This document shows, piece after piece, positions 1 to 8,171 of a stretch of DNA of 64,000 bases. Under the pieces are notes generated by a model, which was given only the letters and a program-made list of their open reading frames with translations, ran no database searches and was not told the DNA's origin. The position numbers and the translations under genes are program-made. The DNA is taken from the NCBI GenBank assembly GCA_003152315.1, contig PLZV01000051.1:62001-126000 (forward strand), in the 5' to 3' direction. Numbering within the stretch: position 1 is the stretch's first letter; each line of letters opens with the position of its first letter. Source of the stretch: Verrucomicrobiota bacterium (GTDB lineage: Bacteria > Verrucomicrobiota > Verrucomicrobiia > Palsa-1439).

Positions 1-168
1 CACGCCTTGGGCAGCGCCTTCACTGAACGAGTTGGGCACGCGACTGACACCGCCGACGCCCTGGCCGACCTGGTTCGCGCCCTGATTTGCGCTCTCTGTC
101 GTGGATGCACAACCGCAGGCAAACAGCAGTGCAACTGCGGCCGTTGTTGAAATCAGCATTCTGATCAT
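1..168 (-). CDS. Small lipoprotein, C-terminus beyond the left edge
   Basis: The minus strand is open from an ATG at 168 to the window edge (56 codons, no stop). The product starts MIRMLIS, then a short hydrophobic stretch and a lipobox-like LFAC-G-C, followed by a Ser/Thr/Asn/Gln/Gly-rich low-complexity segment. This is the shape of a small outer-membrane lipoprotein of entericidin-like size. An AGGAGAA Shine-Dalgarno sequence lies just upstream of the ATG. It follows the CsgG-like gene by only 17 bp on the same strand, so the two are probably co-transcribed and both act at the outer membrane. The function is unknown and the total length cannot be seen. Confidence 0.7.
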   Translation of the reverse strand, partial: MIRMLISTTAAVALLFACGCASTTESANQGANQVGQGVGGVSRVPNSFSEGAAQGV

Positions 169-185
169 GACAATTCTCCTTTAGG

Positions 186-1112
186 TTATTGAGCCCTGAC
201 GATGTCACCGGCCTTGATGCCTTTCAAGGGGCTACCGGATACAGCCTTGGCATATTTCTCCTCGACCTTGGTGACCTTGACGGTGCCCTTCTTCTCCACC
301 TCGGCCCCGAGTTGCTCGCCCGTGGCTGGATCCACCAGGCTTTCCCCGACGCTGTAGATGGTAAATACGTCACCCTCAGAAATGCCCGTCTTTCCGCCAC
401 CGCTGATGAGCACGTTGTTGTCATCAGTGACCTTGATGATGCGCGCCTCAAACGGAACACCCTTCAGCTTGTCGGCGATCGTAGCGACGCACTTGTCGAT
501 TGTCTCTTGCATCGCCTTGCCAAGCGGCGTTTTTGAGAAGCCCGAGCTGCCAAACCCAACACCCGCCACGTTTGCGCCGAACCCTACGCCCCCCGCAGTC
601 GCCTTGCCCTCGGCGCGTTCTGAAGCCAAAACTTCGCCCGTTGTCGTATCAATTAGGCGGATGATCACCGCCATATGCGCTTCGGAGCGTTTGTTGGCGA
701 TGCTGAATCCGCCGAAGCCGACACCGTTGGCGCTGCCGCTGCTGTTTTCTTGAAATTCCGTGACGGTGCCCTTGATGAGGATTTGCGCGTTCACGAGCTT
801 GCCCGTTTGCGCCGATTGCGACTTCTGCGCTCGTCCGCTGTTGGCGAGGTCCTGTTCCGCCACCACGGCGCCGAGTTGCTGGCGTTCCATCACCGTAAAC
901 TGGCCGCTTTGCATCAGTGCATCCGTCAATTGATCGGCCATGCCGTCGCCAAGATCAACCTGTCCCCGCCACGGGGTCTTGTTTTCAAAGCTCGACACGG
1001 CAACGATCTTTTTCAAGGTTGCGCCGTGCGCGGCGACTGCGAACGACAACGCCGCCAAGGTGAGTCCCAAAAGTTTACCAGTCATCCATCGGTTGGAAAT
1101 GCCTGCTCTCAT
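186..1112 (-). CDS. CsgG-family outer-membrane/periplasmic protein
   Basis: A 308-residue protein with a cleavable signal peptide (hydrophobic stretch ending near AAHG-A). The CsgG-type fold is recognisable: a first strand KIVAVSSFEN, then GMADQLTDALMQSGQFTVMERQQL, an ILIKGTVTEF strand and an AVIIRLIDTTTGEVL strand. The last third, after about residue 220, is a separate small beta domain (EARIIKV...GDVFTIY...GDIVRAQ). CsgG-like proteins form or assist outer-membrane assemblies, but this lacks the lipid-anchored pore context of curli operons, so curli secretion is not implied. The ATG at 1112 was chosen over an upstream in-frame start at 1163 because GGAGG precedes it and the signal peptide begins there. 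The downstream lipoprotein is probably in the same operon. Confidence 0.75.
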   Translation of the reverse strand: MRAGISNRWMTGKLLGLTLAALSFAVAAHGATLKKIVAVSSFENKTPWRGQVDLGDGMADQLTDALMQSGQFTVMERQQLGAVVAEQDLANSGRAQKSQSAQTGKLVNAQILIKGTVTEFQENSSGSANGVGFGGFSIANKRSEAHMAVIIRLIDTTTGEVLASERAEGKATAGGVGFGANVAGVGFGSSGFSKTPLGKAMQETIDKCVATIADKLKGVPFEARIIKVTDDNNVLISGGGKTGISEGDVFTIYSVGESLVDPATGEQLGAEVEKKGTVKVTKVEEKYAKAVSGSPLKGIKAGDIVRAQ

Positions 1113-1199
1113 GTATTGCCTCCTGATCAGTGGGTTGCCTCCGCCGCCGCCAGAGTGCGACAAGTAAATGGATTTTTCAACCTCATTTTATTCCATTAA

Positions 1200-2357
1200 T
1201 TACCCGCCGTCCGCAACCATGGCGCCAGTCAATAGGAACCTCTCCAGCACCTGCGTGGCGTGGAGAACTTCCTTGCACTCCACAAATTCGTTGGCGGTAT
1301 GGGCCTGAGCGATGCTGCCCGGACCGAAGGCGACGGCGGGAACGCCGTATTGCGCCAAAATCCCCGCATCACAAAACCACGGCGCACCAACGAGCGCGCT
1401 TTTTGGATCCTTTGTCGCCAGTGCCAGCTTCTGCACGAACGGGTTTTGCGGGTCCGTCCGCAACGGCGGGCAGTCGCTCAGGATTTCCGTCGTGATGGGA
1501 ATATGTCGGAGCGTCTCGCGCAGTGTCGCAAGGATATCTTCGTGGACCTCACCCGGTACCGTGCGGCGATCGACCTCGATCTCGCAGTAGTCCGGCACGA
1601 TGTTGTTTTGCGTGCCGCCGCGGATGGTACCCACGTTCACGGTGGGCGCGCCCAGAACCGGATCAGCCGTTTTCGCCAGCGCCCGCGTGTAATCGCCTAG
1701 TAAATACTGGACAACCTCCGCCATTTTACCGATCGCGTTGACTCCCTTCTCTGGCATCGAACCGTGAACACTTCGTCCGCGCGTGACAGCCTTGCACCAG
1801 AGCGCGCCCTTGTGGGTGTACACGATGCGGCCCTCCGTCGGCTCGCCTGCCACCGCGAAATCCACGTGGAACCCCGACTCGGCCAGCGCCTTGGCCCCAT
1901 GATTGCCGCTTTCTTCACCCATCAACGCGCAAAAGTACACATCGAGATCGCCTTCGCGGAATTCCTTTTGTCTCACCGCGTTGGCCAGCGCGGCAAGCAT
2001 TGCCGCCAGCGGGCCTTTCGCATCGCAGGCGCCCCGACCGTAGAGTTTGTCGTCGCGAATCTCGGCGGCAAACGGGTCAATCGTCATCCCCGCCACGCTG
2101 ACGGTGTCGCTGTGCGGCGCGAAGGCAACGGATTGCCTGGCGCCGCGCGAGGTAAATTTCCCGATGACATTGGGGCGGCCCGGTTCGACTTCGCGCAGCT
2201 CCACGTCGAGCGCAAGTTTACGGAGGACCTCGGCGATGTATTCGGCGATGGGCGCTTCGCCCGTATTGTTCTTCGCGGTGCCGGGATCACCGTGAGGGCT
2301 CACGCTCGGAATCCGCACGAGATCCTGCAGGAGTTGTGTGATTTGCTCGTCGTTCAC
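1200..2357 (-). CDS. M20-family metallopeptidase (ArgE/DapE/carboxypeptidase type)
   Basis: A 385-residue co-catalytic zinc hydrolase, expected to cleave an amide bond in an N-acylated or short peptide substrate in the cytoplasm. Metal-site motifs appear in family order: APHSDTV (His), GRGACDAKG (bridging Asp), MGEESGNHG (Glu-Glu, catalytic base and ligand), AVAGEPTEG (Glu), and a C-terminal QAHTANEF (His). An internal dimerisation domain lies between. The GTG at 2357 is preferred because it overlaps the stop of the upstream HAD gene as GTGA. The longer frame to 2450 would lie wholly inside that gene. It is third in an epimerase-HAD-peptidase operon. The exact substrate cannot be told; acetylornithine or succinyl-diaminopimelate deacylase are possible. 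Confidence 0.85.
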   Translation of the reverse strand: MNDEQITQLLQDLVRIPSVSPHGDPGTAKNNTGEAPIAEYIAEVLRKLALDVELREVEPGRPNVIGKFTSRGARQSVAFAPHSDTVSVAGMTIDPFAAEIRDDKLYGRGACDAKGPLAAMLAALANAVRQKEFREGDLDVYFCALMGEESGNHGAKALAESGFHVDFAVAGEPTEGRIVYTHKGALWCKAVTRGRSVHGSMPEKGVNAIGKMAEVVQYLLGDYTRALAKTADPVLGAPTVNVGTIRGGTQNNIVPDYCEIEVDRRTVPGEVHEDILATLRETLRHIPITTEILSDCPPLRTDPQNPFVQKLALATKDPKSALVGAPWFCDAGILAQYGVPAVAFGPGSIAQAHTANEFVECKEVLHATQVLERFLLTGAMVADGG

Positions 2358-2947
2358 GGTTTGCGCTGGGGCGGTTCCACGAGCACCCATTGCATGTTGG
2401 CGGCCCGGGCCGCGGTGATGCCGGCGCTCGTGTCCTCGAAGACGAGGCATTTTTGCGGAGCGACGCCGAGTTGACGCGCGGCCTCGAGAAACGGGTCCGG
2501 CGCAGGTTTACCCAGGCGATAATCTTCCACGGTGACGATGGTCTGGAATTTGCGCAGGATTCCCAGCGCCTCGAGGGTCCGGGTCACGATGTTCCGCGTG
2601 CCTCCCGACGCGACGGCCAGCGGCTTCACCCCATGGAACTGGTGCACCAATTCGACCACCGGCTCAATCGGGAGCGTCTGGGGGATCAACTGGATGAAGA
2701 GTTCATCCTTGTGGGTCGCGGTTTCCCGCACGGGCATAGAGCAACCGTGGCGTTCGTTGAGAATCTCAACGATCCGCTCGGTGGGCACCCCGCCGAGTTC
2801 GTAGAACAGCGCTTCCGGGAAGTCGCACTCGTGCCCTTTCAAGACCGCAAGCCAGGCCTGGTAATGCAGGGGCATCGTGTCGGCCAGCGTGCCGTCACAA
2901 TCAAAAATGTACGCTTCGAATTCGCCCGCGGGTAATTCGATCTTCAT
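2354..2947 (-). CDS. HAD-superfamily phosphatase / beta-phosphoglucomutase-like
   Basis: A 197-residue haloacid dehalogenase-type hydrolase. All four HAD motifs are visible: FDCDGTLAD (nucleophile and acid Asp), VASGG (motif II Ser), GKPAPDPF (motif III Lys) and VFEDTSAGI (motif IV acidic pair). A helical cap sits between motifs I and II, which with the size places it in the CbbY/beta-phosphoglucomutase subgroup acting on small sugar phosphates. It overlaps the epimerase upstream (ATGA at 2944..2947) and the peptidase downstream (GTGA), so the three are translationally coupled. A phosphosugar substrate linked to the epimerase is an inference only. Confidence 0.85.
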   Translation of the reverse strand: MKIELPAGEFEAYIFDCDGTLADTMPLHYQAWLAVLKGHECDFPEALFYELGGVPTERIVEILNERHGCSMPVRETATHKDELFIQLIPQTLPIEPVVELVHQFHGVKPLAVASGGTRNIVTRTLEALGILRKFQTIVTVEDYRLGKPAPDPFLEAARQLGVAPQKCLVFEDTSAGITAARAANMQWVLVEPPQRKP

Positions 2948-3888
2948 GTTTGCTTTCGAAACCAGACCACAAACCTCTGGATACCTTCTTCAATGGTCAC
3001 CTGTGGGGTATAGCCCAGCAGCCGCTTTGCCTTTGAGATATCGGCATACGTGATGGGCACGTCGCCCGGCTGCGCGGGCAACTGCCGAAGCTGCGCCTTT
3101 TTCCCGACTGCCTCCTCGATCAGTTGCACCAGTTCACGCAACTCCACCGTGCGCGATTCGCCGAGGTTCACGATCTCGAATCCCGCGCAGCGATCGAGCG
3201 CGGCGAGGAAGCCTTGCACCACGTCGTCGATGTAGGTGTAGTCGCGCGCCGTCTTGCCGTCACCGTAAATCTCGACCGGCTTCCCGCGCAGGATCGCGCT
3301 GGTAAATTTATGGATGGCCAGATCGGGCCGCTGTCGCGGACCGTACACGGTGAACAGCCGCGGACAAGTCACCTCGAGGCCATGCAAATGATGATAAACT
3401 CGGCACAACGCTTCGGCCGCGAGTTTGCTGGCCGCGTACGGCGAAATCGGCTGCAACGGTGCCGCATCTTCCCGAAATGGAACCGGCTGGCCAACGCCGT
3501 AAACGCTCGAAGAGGATGCGAAGACAAATCTCCGCACGCCAAATTCGCGCGCCAACTCAAGCAGGTTCTGGGTCCCCAGAATGTTGACCTCCGTGTACAA
3601 CCGCGGCTGCGCCACCGAAGGACGAATGCCCGCGCGCGCGGCAATATGCGCGACAGCGTCGAAGCGGCCGGCGGAAAAAACCGTGCGCAGCGCTGTAACG
3701 TCACGAATATCGGCTTCAACGATAGCGGCACGGTCCGCAAACATCGCGACATTACGCCGTTTGAGCGCGGGATCGTAGAAGTCGTTGAAGTCATCCACGA
3801 CCGTTACCCCGTCTCCCCGCGCGAGTAGGGCCTCGACCACGTGCGAGCCGATAAAGCCCGCGCCTCCGGTGACCAAAATCGTCATCAT
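2944..3888 (-). CDS. NAD-dependent sugar-nucleotide epimerase/dehydratase
   Basis: A 314-residue extended short-chain dehydrogenase. It begins with the NAD-binding GxxGxxG (TGGAGFIGSH), has DDFNDFYDP after strand 2, an FASSSSVYG serine strand and the catalytic YAASK. The ending motif pattern (YGPRQRPD, YGDGKTARDYTYIDD) resembles UDP-glucuronate/UDP-glucose 4-epimerases that supply surface polysaccharide. The start is one of two tandem ATGs (3888 or 3885); no strong Shine-Dalgarno separates them. It is the first gene of a three-gene operon and is divergent from the secreted phosphodiesterase at 3955. Confidence 0.85.
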   Translation of the reverse strand: MMTILVTGGAGFIGSHVVEALLARGDGVTVVDDFNDFYDPALKRRNVAMFADRAAIVEADIRDVTALRTVFSAGRFDAVAHIAARAGIRPSVAQPRLYTEVNILGTQNLLELAREFGVRRFVFASSSSVYGVGQPVPFREDAAPLQPISPYAASKLAAEALCRVYHHLHGLEVTCPRLFTVYGPRQRPDLAIHKFTSAILRGKPVEIYGDGKTARDYTYIDDVVQGFLAALDRCAGFEIVNLGESRTVELRELVQLIEEAVGKKAQLRQLPAQPGDVPITYADISKAKRLLGYTPQVTIEEGIQRFVVWFRKQT

Positions 3889-3917
3889 AAAGTAACGTAA
3901 CACGAATCGCTTTGCCG

Positions 3918-3945
3918 TTGCAGCCTCGAAAATTGACGGTACAAT
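3918..3945 (+). promoter_or_regulatory. Candidate sigma-70 promoter for the phosphodiesterase gene
   Basis: TTGCAG (3918..3923) and TACAAT (3940..3945) are separated by 16 bp. The predicted start would be only a few bases before the ATG at 3955, so the leader would be very short. This is a weak pattern match in the 66-bp divergent gap. Confidence 0.3.
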
Positions 3946-3954
3946 TCGTCACTC

Positions 3955-5493
3955 ATGCGCGTTCTTACCATCATTTTGGCGGCGTTCTTGTCCGCGGCTG
4001 CCTCCGGATACGCCGCCGGCAAAGCCGAGCACGTGGTCGTCGTGGTGTGGGACGGGATGCGGCCGGACTTCGTCAACGAGACCAACACCCCAACGCTGTA
4101 CCAGCTCGCGCGCGAGGGCGTGTTCTTCCAGAATCACCATGCCGTCTTCTTGAGTTCGACGGAGGTCAATGCCACCGCGATGGCAACGGGCTGCTACCCG
4201 AACCGTAGCGGCATTCTCGGCAATCACGAGTACCGCCCCCAGATCAACCCGCTGACGAATGTTGCCGTCGAGGCGCTCGACACGGTCCGCAAGGGCGACG
4301 AGATCACGCACAACCACTACCTTCAATTGCCCACGCTGGCGGAGATCCTGCAGCATGCCGGAAAGAAAACAACCATCGCGGGCGCCAAACCCGTCGCGCT
4401 CTTGCAGGACCGGCTGGAACAAGGCCGGGTCTGCGCGGATTGCGTGGATCTGTTTGAACGCAGGACCGTCCCGGCCGCCGCCGTGGACAAACTGGACTTG
4501 CCGGCGTTTACGCCCAGGGACATCCCGAACACGCGTCAGGATGAAGTGATAACGCATGCGCTCATCGGCCCGATGTGGGACAAGGATGTGCCGGCGTTTT
4601 CTCTGCTGTGGCTGAGCGAGCCGGACGCCACTCAGCATGCCTCGGGCCTCGGTACGGCCAAGGCTCTCAAGGCATTGAAAAGCTCCGATGACAATCTCGC
4701 CCGCGTGCTGAAGGAGTTGACCGCGCGCGGCATCCGCGACAAGACTGACGTCTTCGTCATTTCCGACCACGGATTCTCGACGATTTCGCGCGTGCTGAAT
4801 GTTGCCGCCTTCTTGAAAGATGCGGGCTTCAATGCCGCGCGCGAGTTCAAGCAGCCGCCCGTCAATGGCGATGTCATGGTGGTCGGCAACGGCGGAACGG
4901 CGTTGCTTTATGTCATCGGCCACGATCCAAAACTCATCCATAAAATGGTCGAGCTTCTCCAGGCGCAGGACTTCGCCGGCGTGATTCTTACCCGCGAACC
5001 GATAGAGGGGACGTTCACCCTCGACAAGGTCCGCATCAATACACCCGACGCGCCGGATATCGCCGTGTCCCTGCGCTGGACACGGGACAAGAACGACGCC
5101 GGTATTCCCGGTTCGCTCCCCTGCGAGAGTTCTTTGGGCGTCAATCAGGGAATCCACTCCAGCCTCAGTCCATTCGACATACATAACACGCTCATCGCCG
5201 CCGGCCCGGATTTCCAAAAAGGATGGGTCGATCACCTGCCCTCGGGCAACATCGACCTCGCGCCAACAGTCCTGCACATCCTGGGAGTCCCGGCACCCGA
5301 ACGCATGGACGGCCGGGTCCTCTCTGAAGCGCTAACCTCAGGGACCTCGAAGTCCCCCGACCCCGTTACACACACGTTTGACGCGACCCGCGATCTCGGC
5401 ACCTCTGTCTGGCAGCAGTACTTGCGCGTGACCGAATTTGGCGGGACCACCTACCTCGATGAGGGCAACGGTCATTCAGAACCCAGGAAGTAA
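3955..5493 (+). CDS. Secreted type I phosphodiesterase / nucleotide pyrophosphatase
   Basis: A 512-residue alkaline-phosphatase-superfamily hydrolase with a signal peptide (cleavage near SGYAAG). Metal and nucleophile motifs appear in order: VWDGMRPD (Asp), the nucleophile segment SSTEVNATAMATG (Thr aligned with the NPP nucleophile), WLSEPDATQHASG (Asp, His), VISDHGF (Asp-His) and a late DIHNTL (His). It should hydrolyse phosphodiester or pyrophosphate bonds in the periplasm or outside the cell. It stands alone on the plus strand, divergent from the sugar-nucleotide operon. The last 50 residues, after MDGRVLSE, form a non-catalytic tail. The substrate is unknown. Confidence 0.85.
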   Translation: MRVLTIILAAFLSAAASGYAAGKAEHVVVVVWDGMRPDFVNETNTPTLYQLAREGVFFQNHHAVFLSSTEVNATAMATGCYPNRSGILGNHEYRPQINPLTNVAVEALDTVRKGDEITHNHYLQLPTLAEILQHAGKKTTIAGAKPVALLQDRLEQGRVCADCVDLFERRTVPAAAVDKLDLPAFTPRDIPNTRQDEVITHALIGPMWDKDVPAFSLLWLSEPDATQHASGLGTAKALKALKSSDDNLARVLKELTARGIRDKTDVFVISDHGFSTISRVLNVAAFLKDAGFNAAREFKQPPVNGDVMVVGNGGTALLYVIGHDPKLIHKMVELLQAQDFAGVILTREPIEGTFTLDKVRINTPDAPDIAVSLRWTRDKNDAGIPGSLPCESSLGVNQGIHSSLSPFDIHNTLIAAGPDFQKGWVDHLPSGNIDLAPTVLHILGVPAPERMDGRVLSEALTSGTSKSPDPVTHTFDATRDLGTSVWQQYLRVTEFGGTTYLDEGNGHSEPRK

Positions 5494-5941
5494 GTGCCTC
5501 GCCGCGGTAGGTTGTTCGCCTGTTATTCACAAAAACGAACCCGAATGTAATAATTCGTGCCTGCATCCTAACCCCCTATCGCCCTGTTACATCCGCACGA
5601 AAACAAGCCAAGTCAAATCGGGTTCGTTTCGTAGAAACACATGTTTTGCGACCTCTCCTCCCCTAACAAACGACGCCCTCCTTGTCCACCATAGCCTTGG
5701 CGGCGGCGGATTCCTCCCCTGTCAAAGAACTGCACCGACTATACCCGTTCCACCGCACCGTGTCGAGCAGAAATATCGCTTAAAGATAACAGCTCGAGGA
5801 AGGTGTCGGCAGTTGATGGACTATTGCCCTTGGCGATAAGTTATGGCTTGAATAACCTATGAGTTTTTTGTAGTCTCCTTCACTGAAAGGCGGCGAGCTA
5901 AAGGGCTGCGCAGTACCGCAGTTGAGCTCGAAGGGAGTTGC
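5494..5941. other. 448-bp intergenic region with a 12-bp inverted repeat
   Basis: No convincing gene is present. The region is less GC-rich than its surroundings and holds a perfect 12-bp inverted repeat (annotated separately). A short A/T-rich segment ending in a T6 run lies at 5863..5872, but its stem is only 5 bp, so I do not call a terminator. An AAGGGA Shine-Dalgarno sequence precedes the prepilin gene. Confidence 0.6.
5533..5629. repeat. Perfect 12-bp inverted repeat with long spacer
   Basis: The left arm AAACGAACCCGA (5533..5544) is exactly complementary to the right arm TCGGGTTCGTTT (5618..5629), with 73 bp between. It lies between two plus-strand genes. It could be a paired operator or the base of a structured transcript; nothing ties it to a known element. 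Confidence 0.55.
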
Positions 5942-6676
5942 ATGACGCGGCACAGCAGGGCTTTTACACTCATCGAATTGCTTGTCGTCATCGCCATCAT
6001 CGCGATTCTGGCTTCGTTGTTGCTGCCGGCTCTCGGGCGTGCCCGAGAGAGTGGCAAGCGCGCCGTCTGCGCCTCGAATCTTCGCCAAATTGGAATCGCT
6101 GCGACCATGTATGTCGACGATTGGGGGCATTTCCCAAACACATTGTATACAGGCTTTGAGGAAATGTGGCGTTGGGCGGGCAACCTGATTTACGACGTAG
6201 GCGGTACGGTTGATCTTCCGACCCGGCCGCTGAACCCCTATCTCAAAGTCACCCATGTGAATTTATTCTCAGCGACTCCCTCCCATCTCGCGCCCAACAT
6301 ATCGTCGCCCGCGCGCTGTCCGTCTGACCGCCTCGGAGGTCTCAGCATGTACCAGAATGTAGGTTCAAGTTATTATTTCAACAACGATGGACAGAAGATT
6401 AACGGCCAGACGAACGGCCTGGCCGGCCTGGCTATCGCCGATGTCGACACCCCGTCCAAGGTGGTCCTGGCAGGTGACTACGCGCTGAATTATGCGTTCA
6501 GCCTCGCGGATGATTATGGAGATTATCCCCAGTACAAGGGGCCACACGAGCCAGGCACCACTTGGGGCAATGCGGTCTTCGTGGATGGCCACGTGAGTTG
6601 GATCCATTTTGGCGACACCGCCGCCAACTACTACCAAGGCCCGGACTGGACGATGGTCGCGGTAGTCGGCAAGTGA
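5942..6676 (+). CDS. Prepilin-type protein with H-X9-DG C-terminal motif
   Basis: A 244-residue type II secretion/type IV pilin-like protein. A short leader ends in RAF before [20 protein letters not shown], the class III prepilin cleavage and helix motif with the conserved Glu at +5. The C-terminal [11 protein letters not shown] matches the H-X9-DG ending of the large prepilin families of Planctomycetes, Verrucomicrobia and Lentisphaerae. After processing by a prepilin peptidase it would be an exported pseudopilin-like surface protein. It is a single gene. The nearest possible assembly genes are the GspF-like (15821) and PilT-like (23643) genes, about 10-17 kb away, so a functional link is only a suggestion. 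Confidence 0.85.
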   Translation: MTRHSRAFTLIELLVVIAIIAILASLLLPALGRARESGKRAVCASNLRQIGIAATMYVDDWGHFPNTLYTGFEEMWRWAGNLIYDVGGTVDLPTRPLNPYLKVTHVNLFSATPSHLAPNISSPARCPSDRLGGLSMYQNVGSSYYFNNDGQKINGQTNGLAGLAIADVDTPSKVVLAGDYALNYAFSLADDYGDYPQYKGPHEPGTTWGNAVFVDGHVSWIHFGDTAANYYQGPDWTMVAVVGK

Positions 6677-6787
6677 AAGGGTGAATTTCGCAAAGAATGC
6701 CGGGCGCGTTTGCTACCGCTGGATTTTCTGTGCTTGATTCAAACCTAAAACTGGGTCATTAATCCCGAGGTTCACGGGTGATTCTTT

Positions 6788-7270
6788 ATGAAAACAACCT
6801 TCCAGCGCTACGCTCTTGTCGTGCTCACGCTTAGCCTCCTTTTACCGCTCCCGACATTTGCGGAGGGAGGAAAGGATTCTCCGCTTCACAACGAAATGGA
6901 AGCGATCAATCGCAGCCTTCGGCTGATCAACCGCCAATATGCCGACCCGGCGCAGAAAGCGTCCACGTTGGAACTCGTGGCGACGATGCAAAAACACGCC
7001 GAGACGGCCCAGACGCTCACCCCGCCAAAATCGGACAAGATGGCGGCTGCGGACCAGGCCAAGTACCTCGACACGTTTCACAAAGACCTGGATGCCCTGA
7101 TCAAGGAGATCGGCCTGTTGAAGCAGGCCATTACCGCCGGCACGGCGGACGCCACCAAGGCGGAAATCGACAAGATCTCTCAACTGAAGGATTCGAGCCA
7201 CAAGGAACTCGGTGTGGGTGGTGGCGCCCACAAGCATGGAGGCCCACCGCCGCCGGCACCGGGGCAGTGA
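6788..7270 (+). CDS. Cytochrome b562 family periplasmic protein
   Basis: A 160-residue protein with a signal peptide (cleavage near TFA-EGG) followed by a four-helix bundle. The first helix, NEMEAINRSLRLI, aligns with the DNMETLNDNLKVI helix of E. coli cytochrome b562 and keeps the axial Met. The last helix, ISQLKDSSHKELG, keeps a His at the position of the second axial ligand. TPPKSDK matches the TPPK turn of the family. It should bind one b-type haem non-covalently and carry electrons in the periplasm. The tail is rich in Gly, His and Pro. It ends 1 bp before the PSCyt1-fusion gene, so the two are probably co-transcribed and may exchange electrons. Confidence 0.8.
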   Translation: MKTTFQRYALVVLTLSLLLPLPTFAEGGKDSPLHNEMEAINRSLRLINRQYADPAQKASTLELVATMQKHAETAQTLTPPKSDKMAAADQAKYLDTFHKDLDALIKEIGLLKQAITAGTADATKAEIDKISQLKDSSHKELGVGGGAHKHGGPPPPAPGQ

Positions 7271-7271
7271 A

Positions 7272-8171
7272 GTGAGGGGCTTCGCGGCCAAGACGCTCGC
7301 CCTGCCCTTGGTTTTGTTGATCGTTGGCGTACGGGATGCCGGGGCAGAAGAACAACCGCCCAGGGCCGTGTCGACGGTGTCAATCCAGGCCGCGTCCCCC
7401 CCTCAGGTCCTCGCTGGCCATGTCCGCAAAATTTTCAAGGCCAGGTGTACGGAGTGCCACGGCGCGGATCTACTACGGCCCAAGGGTAAATTCAGCTACG
7501 TCCTCGAGCTCGCCCGCGTCGCCGCGAACCCCAAAATGATCGTCCCGGGAAGGCCTGCGCAATCGGAACTTTACCAGACGGTTTTCCATGACGAAATGCC
7601 CCCTCCCAAGTCCAAGCGACCGCCGTTGACCCCCGAGGAAAAGGACATCGTCAAATCCTGGATCGAAGCCGGCGCACCCGCCAACCTTCCCGATGAGAAC
7701 ACGAGGACGACTCCGCCGTTGACTTTGGGCCGGCGCTTCCTTCGCGACATCGGGCAGTTTCATCCGCCGTCCACGCATTTTCCCATCGCCCTTCTCATTG
7801 TCGCGCTGCCGGCCGAGTTCCTGTGGAAGCTCACCCGCAAAGACTCGTGGAGAGCGACAGCTCGATTCTGCGTCCTGCTCGGGGCGGTGACCGCGGTGAT
7901 TACGGCAACCCTGGGTTGGTGCGATGCCCCTTTTTCAACCTATGCCGGGGTTTCGGCATCCGTGCTGTGGTGGCACCGATGGTTCGGCACCGCGACCGCA
8001 GTCTGGGTTGTATTGGTTGCCCTGCTTTCGGAATCTTCAAACCGACGGGAAAATTCGCAACGCCTGTGCCGCTGGTTCCATCTGACCCTGGTCGTCGGCG
8101 CCATCCTGGTCAGCATCGCCGGCTACCTGGGCGCCTCCTTGATCTACGGCCTCAATCATTTTTCCTGGTGA
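7272..8171 (+). CDS. PSCyt1-type cytochrome c fused to a DUF2231-like membrane domain
   Basis: A 299-residue protein. It has an N-terminal signal peptide, then a planctomycete-type cytochrome c domain with CTECH (about residues 59-63) and the typical later segment IVPGRPAQSELYQTVFHDEMPPP...KDIVKSWIEAGAP. After this come four hydrophobic segments starting at HPPSTHFPIALLIVALPAEF, which resemble DUF2231. The GTG at 7272 is chosen because it lies just after the b562 stop and starts the signal peptide; the longer frame from 7212 overlaps b562. It probably anchors a periplasmic haem to the inner membrane. Its 3' end overlaps the convergent efflux gene by 20 bp. Confidence 0.75.
   Translation: MRGFAAKTLALPLVLLIVGVRDAGAEEQPPRAVSTVSIQAASPPQVLAGHVRKIFKARCTECHGADLLRPKGKFSYVLELARVAANPKMIVPGRPAQSELYQTVFHDEMPPPKSKRPPLTPEEKDIVKSWIEAGAPANLPDENTRTTPPLTLGRRFLRDIGQFHPPSTHFPIALLIVALPAEFLWKLTRKDSWRATARFCVLLGAVTAVITATLGWCDAPFSTYAGVSASVLWWHRWFGTATAVWVVLVALLSESSNRRENSQRLCRWFHLTLVVGAILVSIAGYLGASLIYGLNHFSW

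Noticed and set aside
3949-5277. 442-codon minus-strand open frame opposite the phosphodiesterase gene
   Set aside because: The plus-strand gene has signal peptide and metal motifs; the antisense frame is Arg/His/Asp-rich without any recognisable domain, typical of a GC-rich shadow.
5438-5839. 133-codon plus-strand frame in the gap after the phosphodiesterase
   Set aside because: It begins inside the upstream gene, has irregular composition and no Shine-Dalgarno sequence; it also runs through the inverted repeat.
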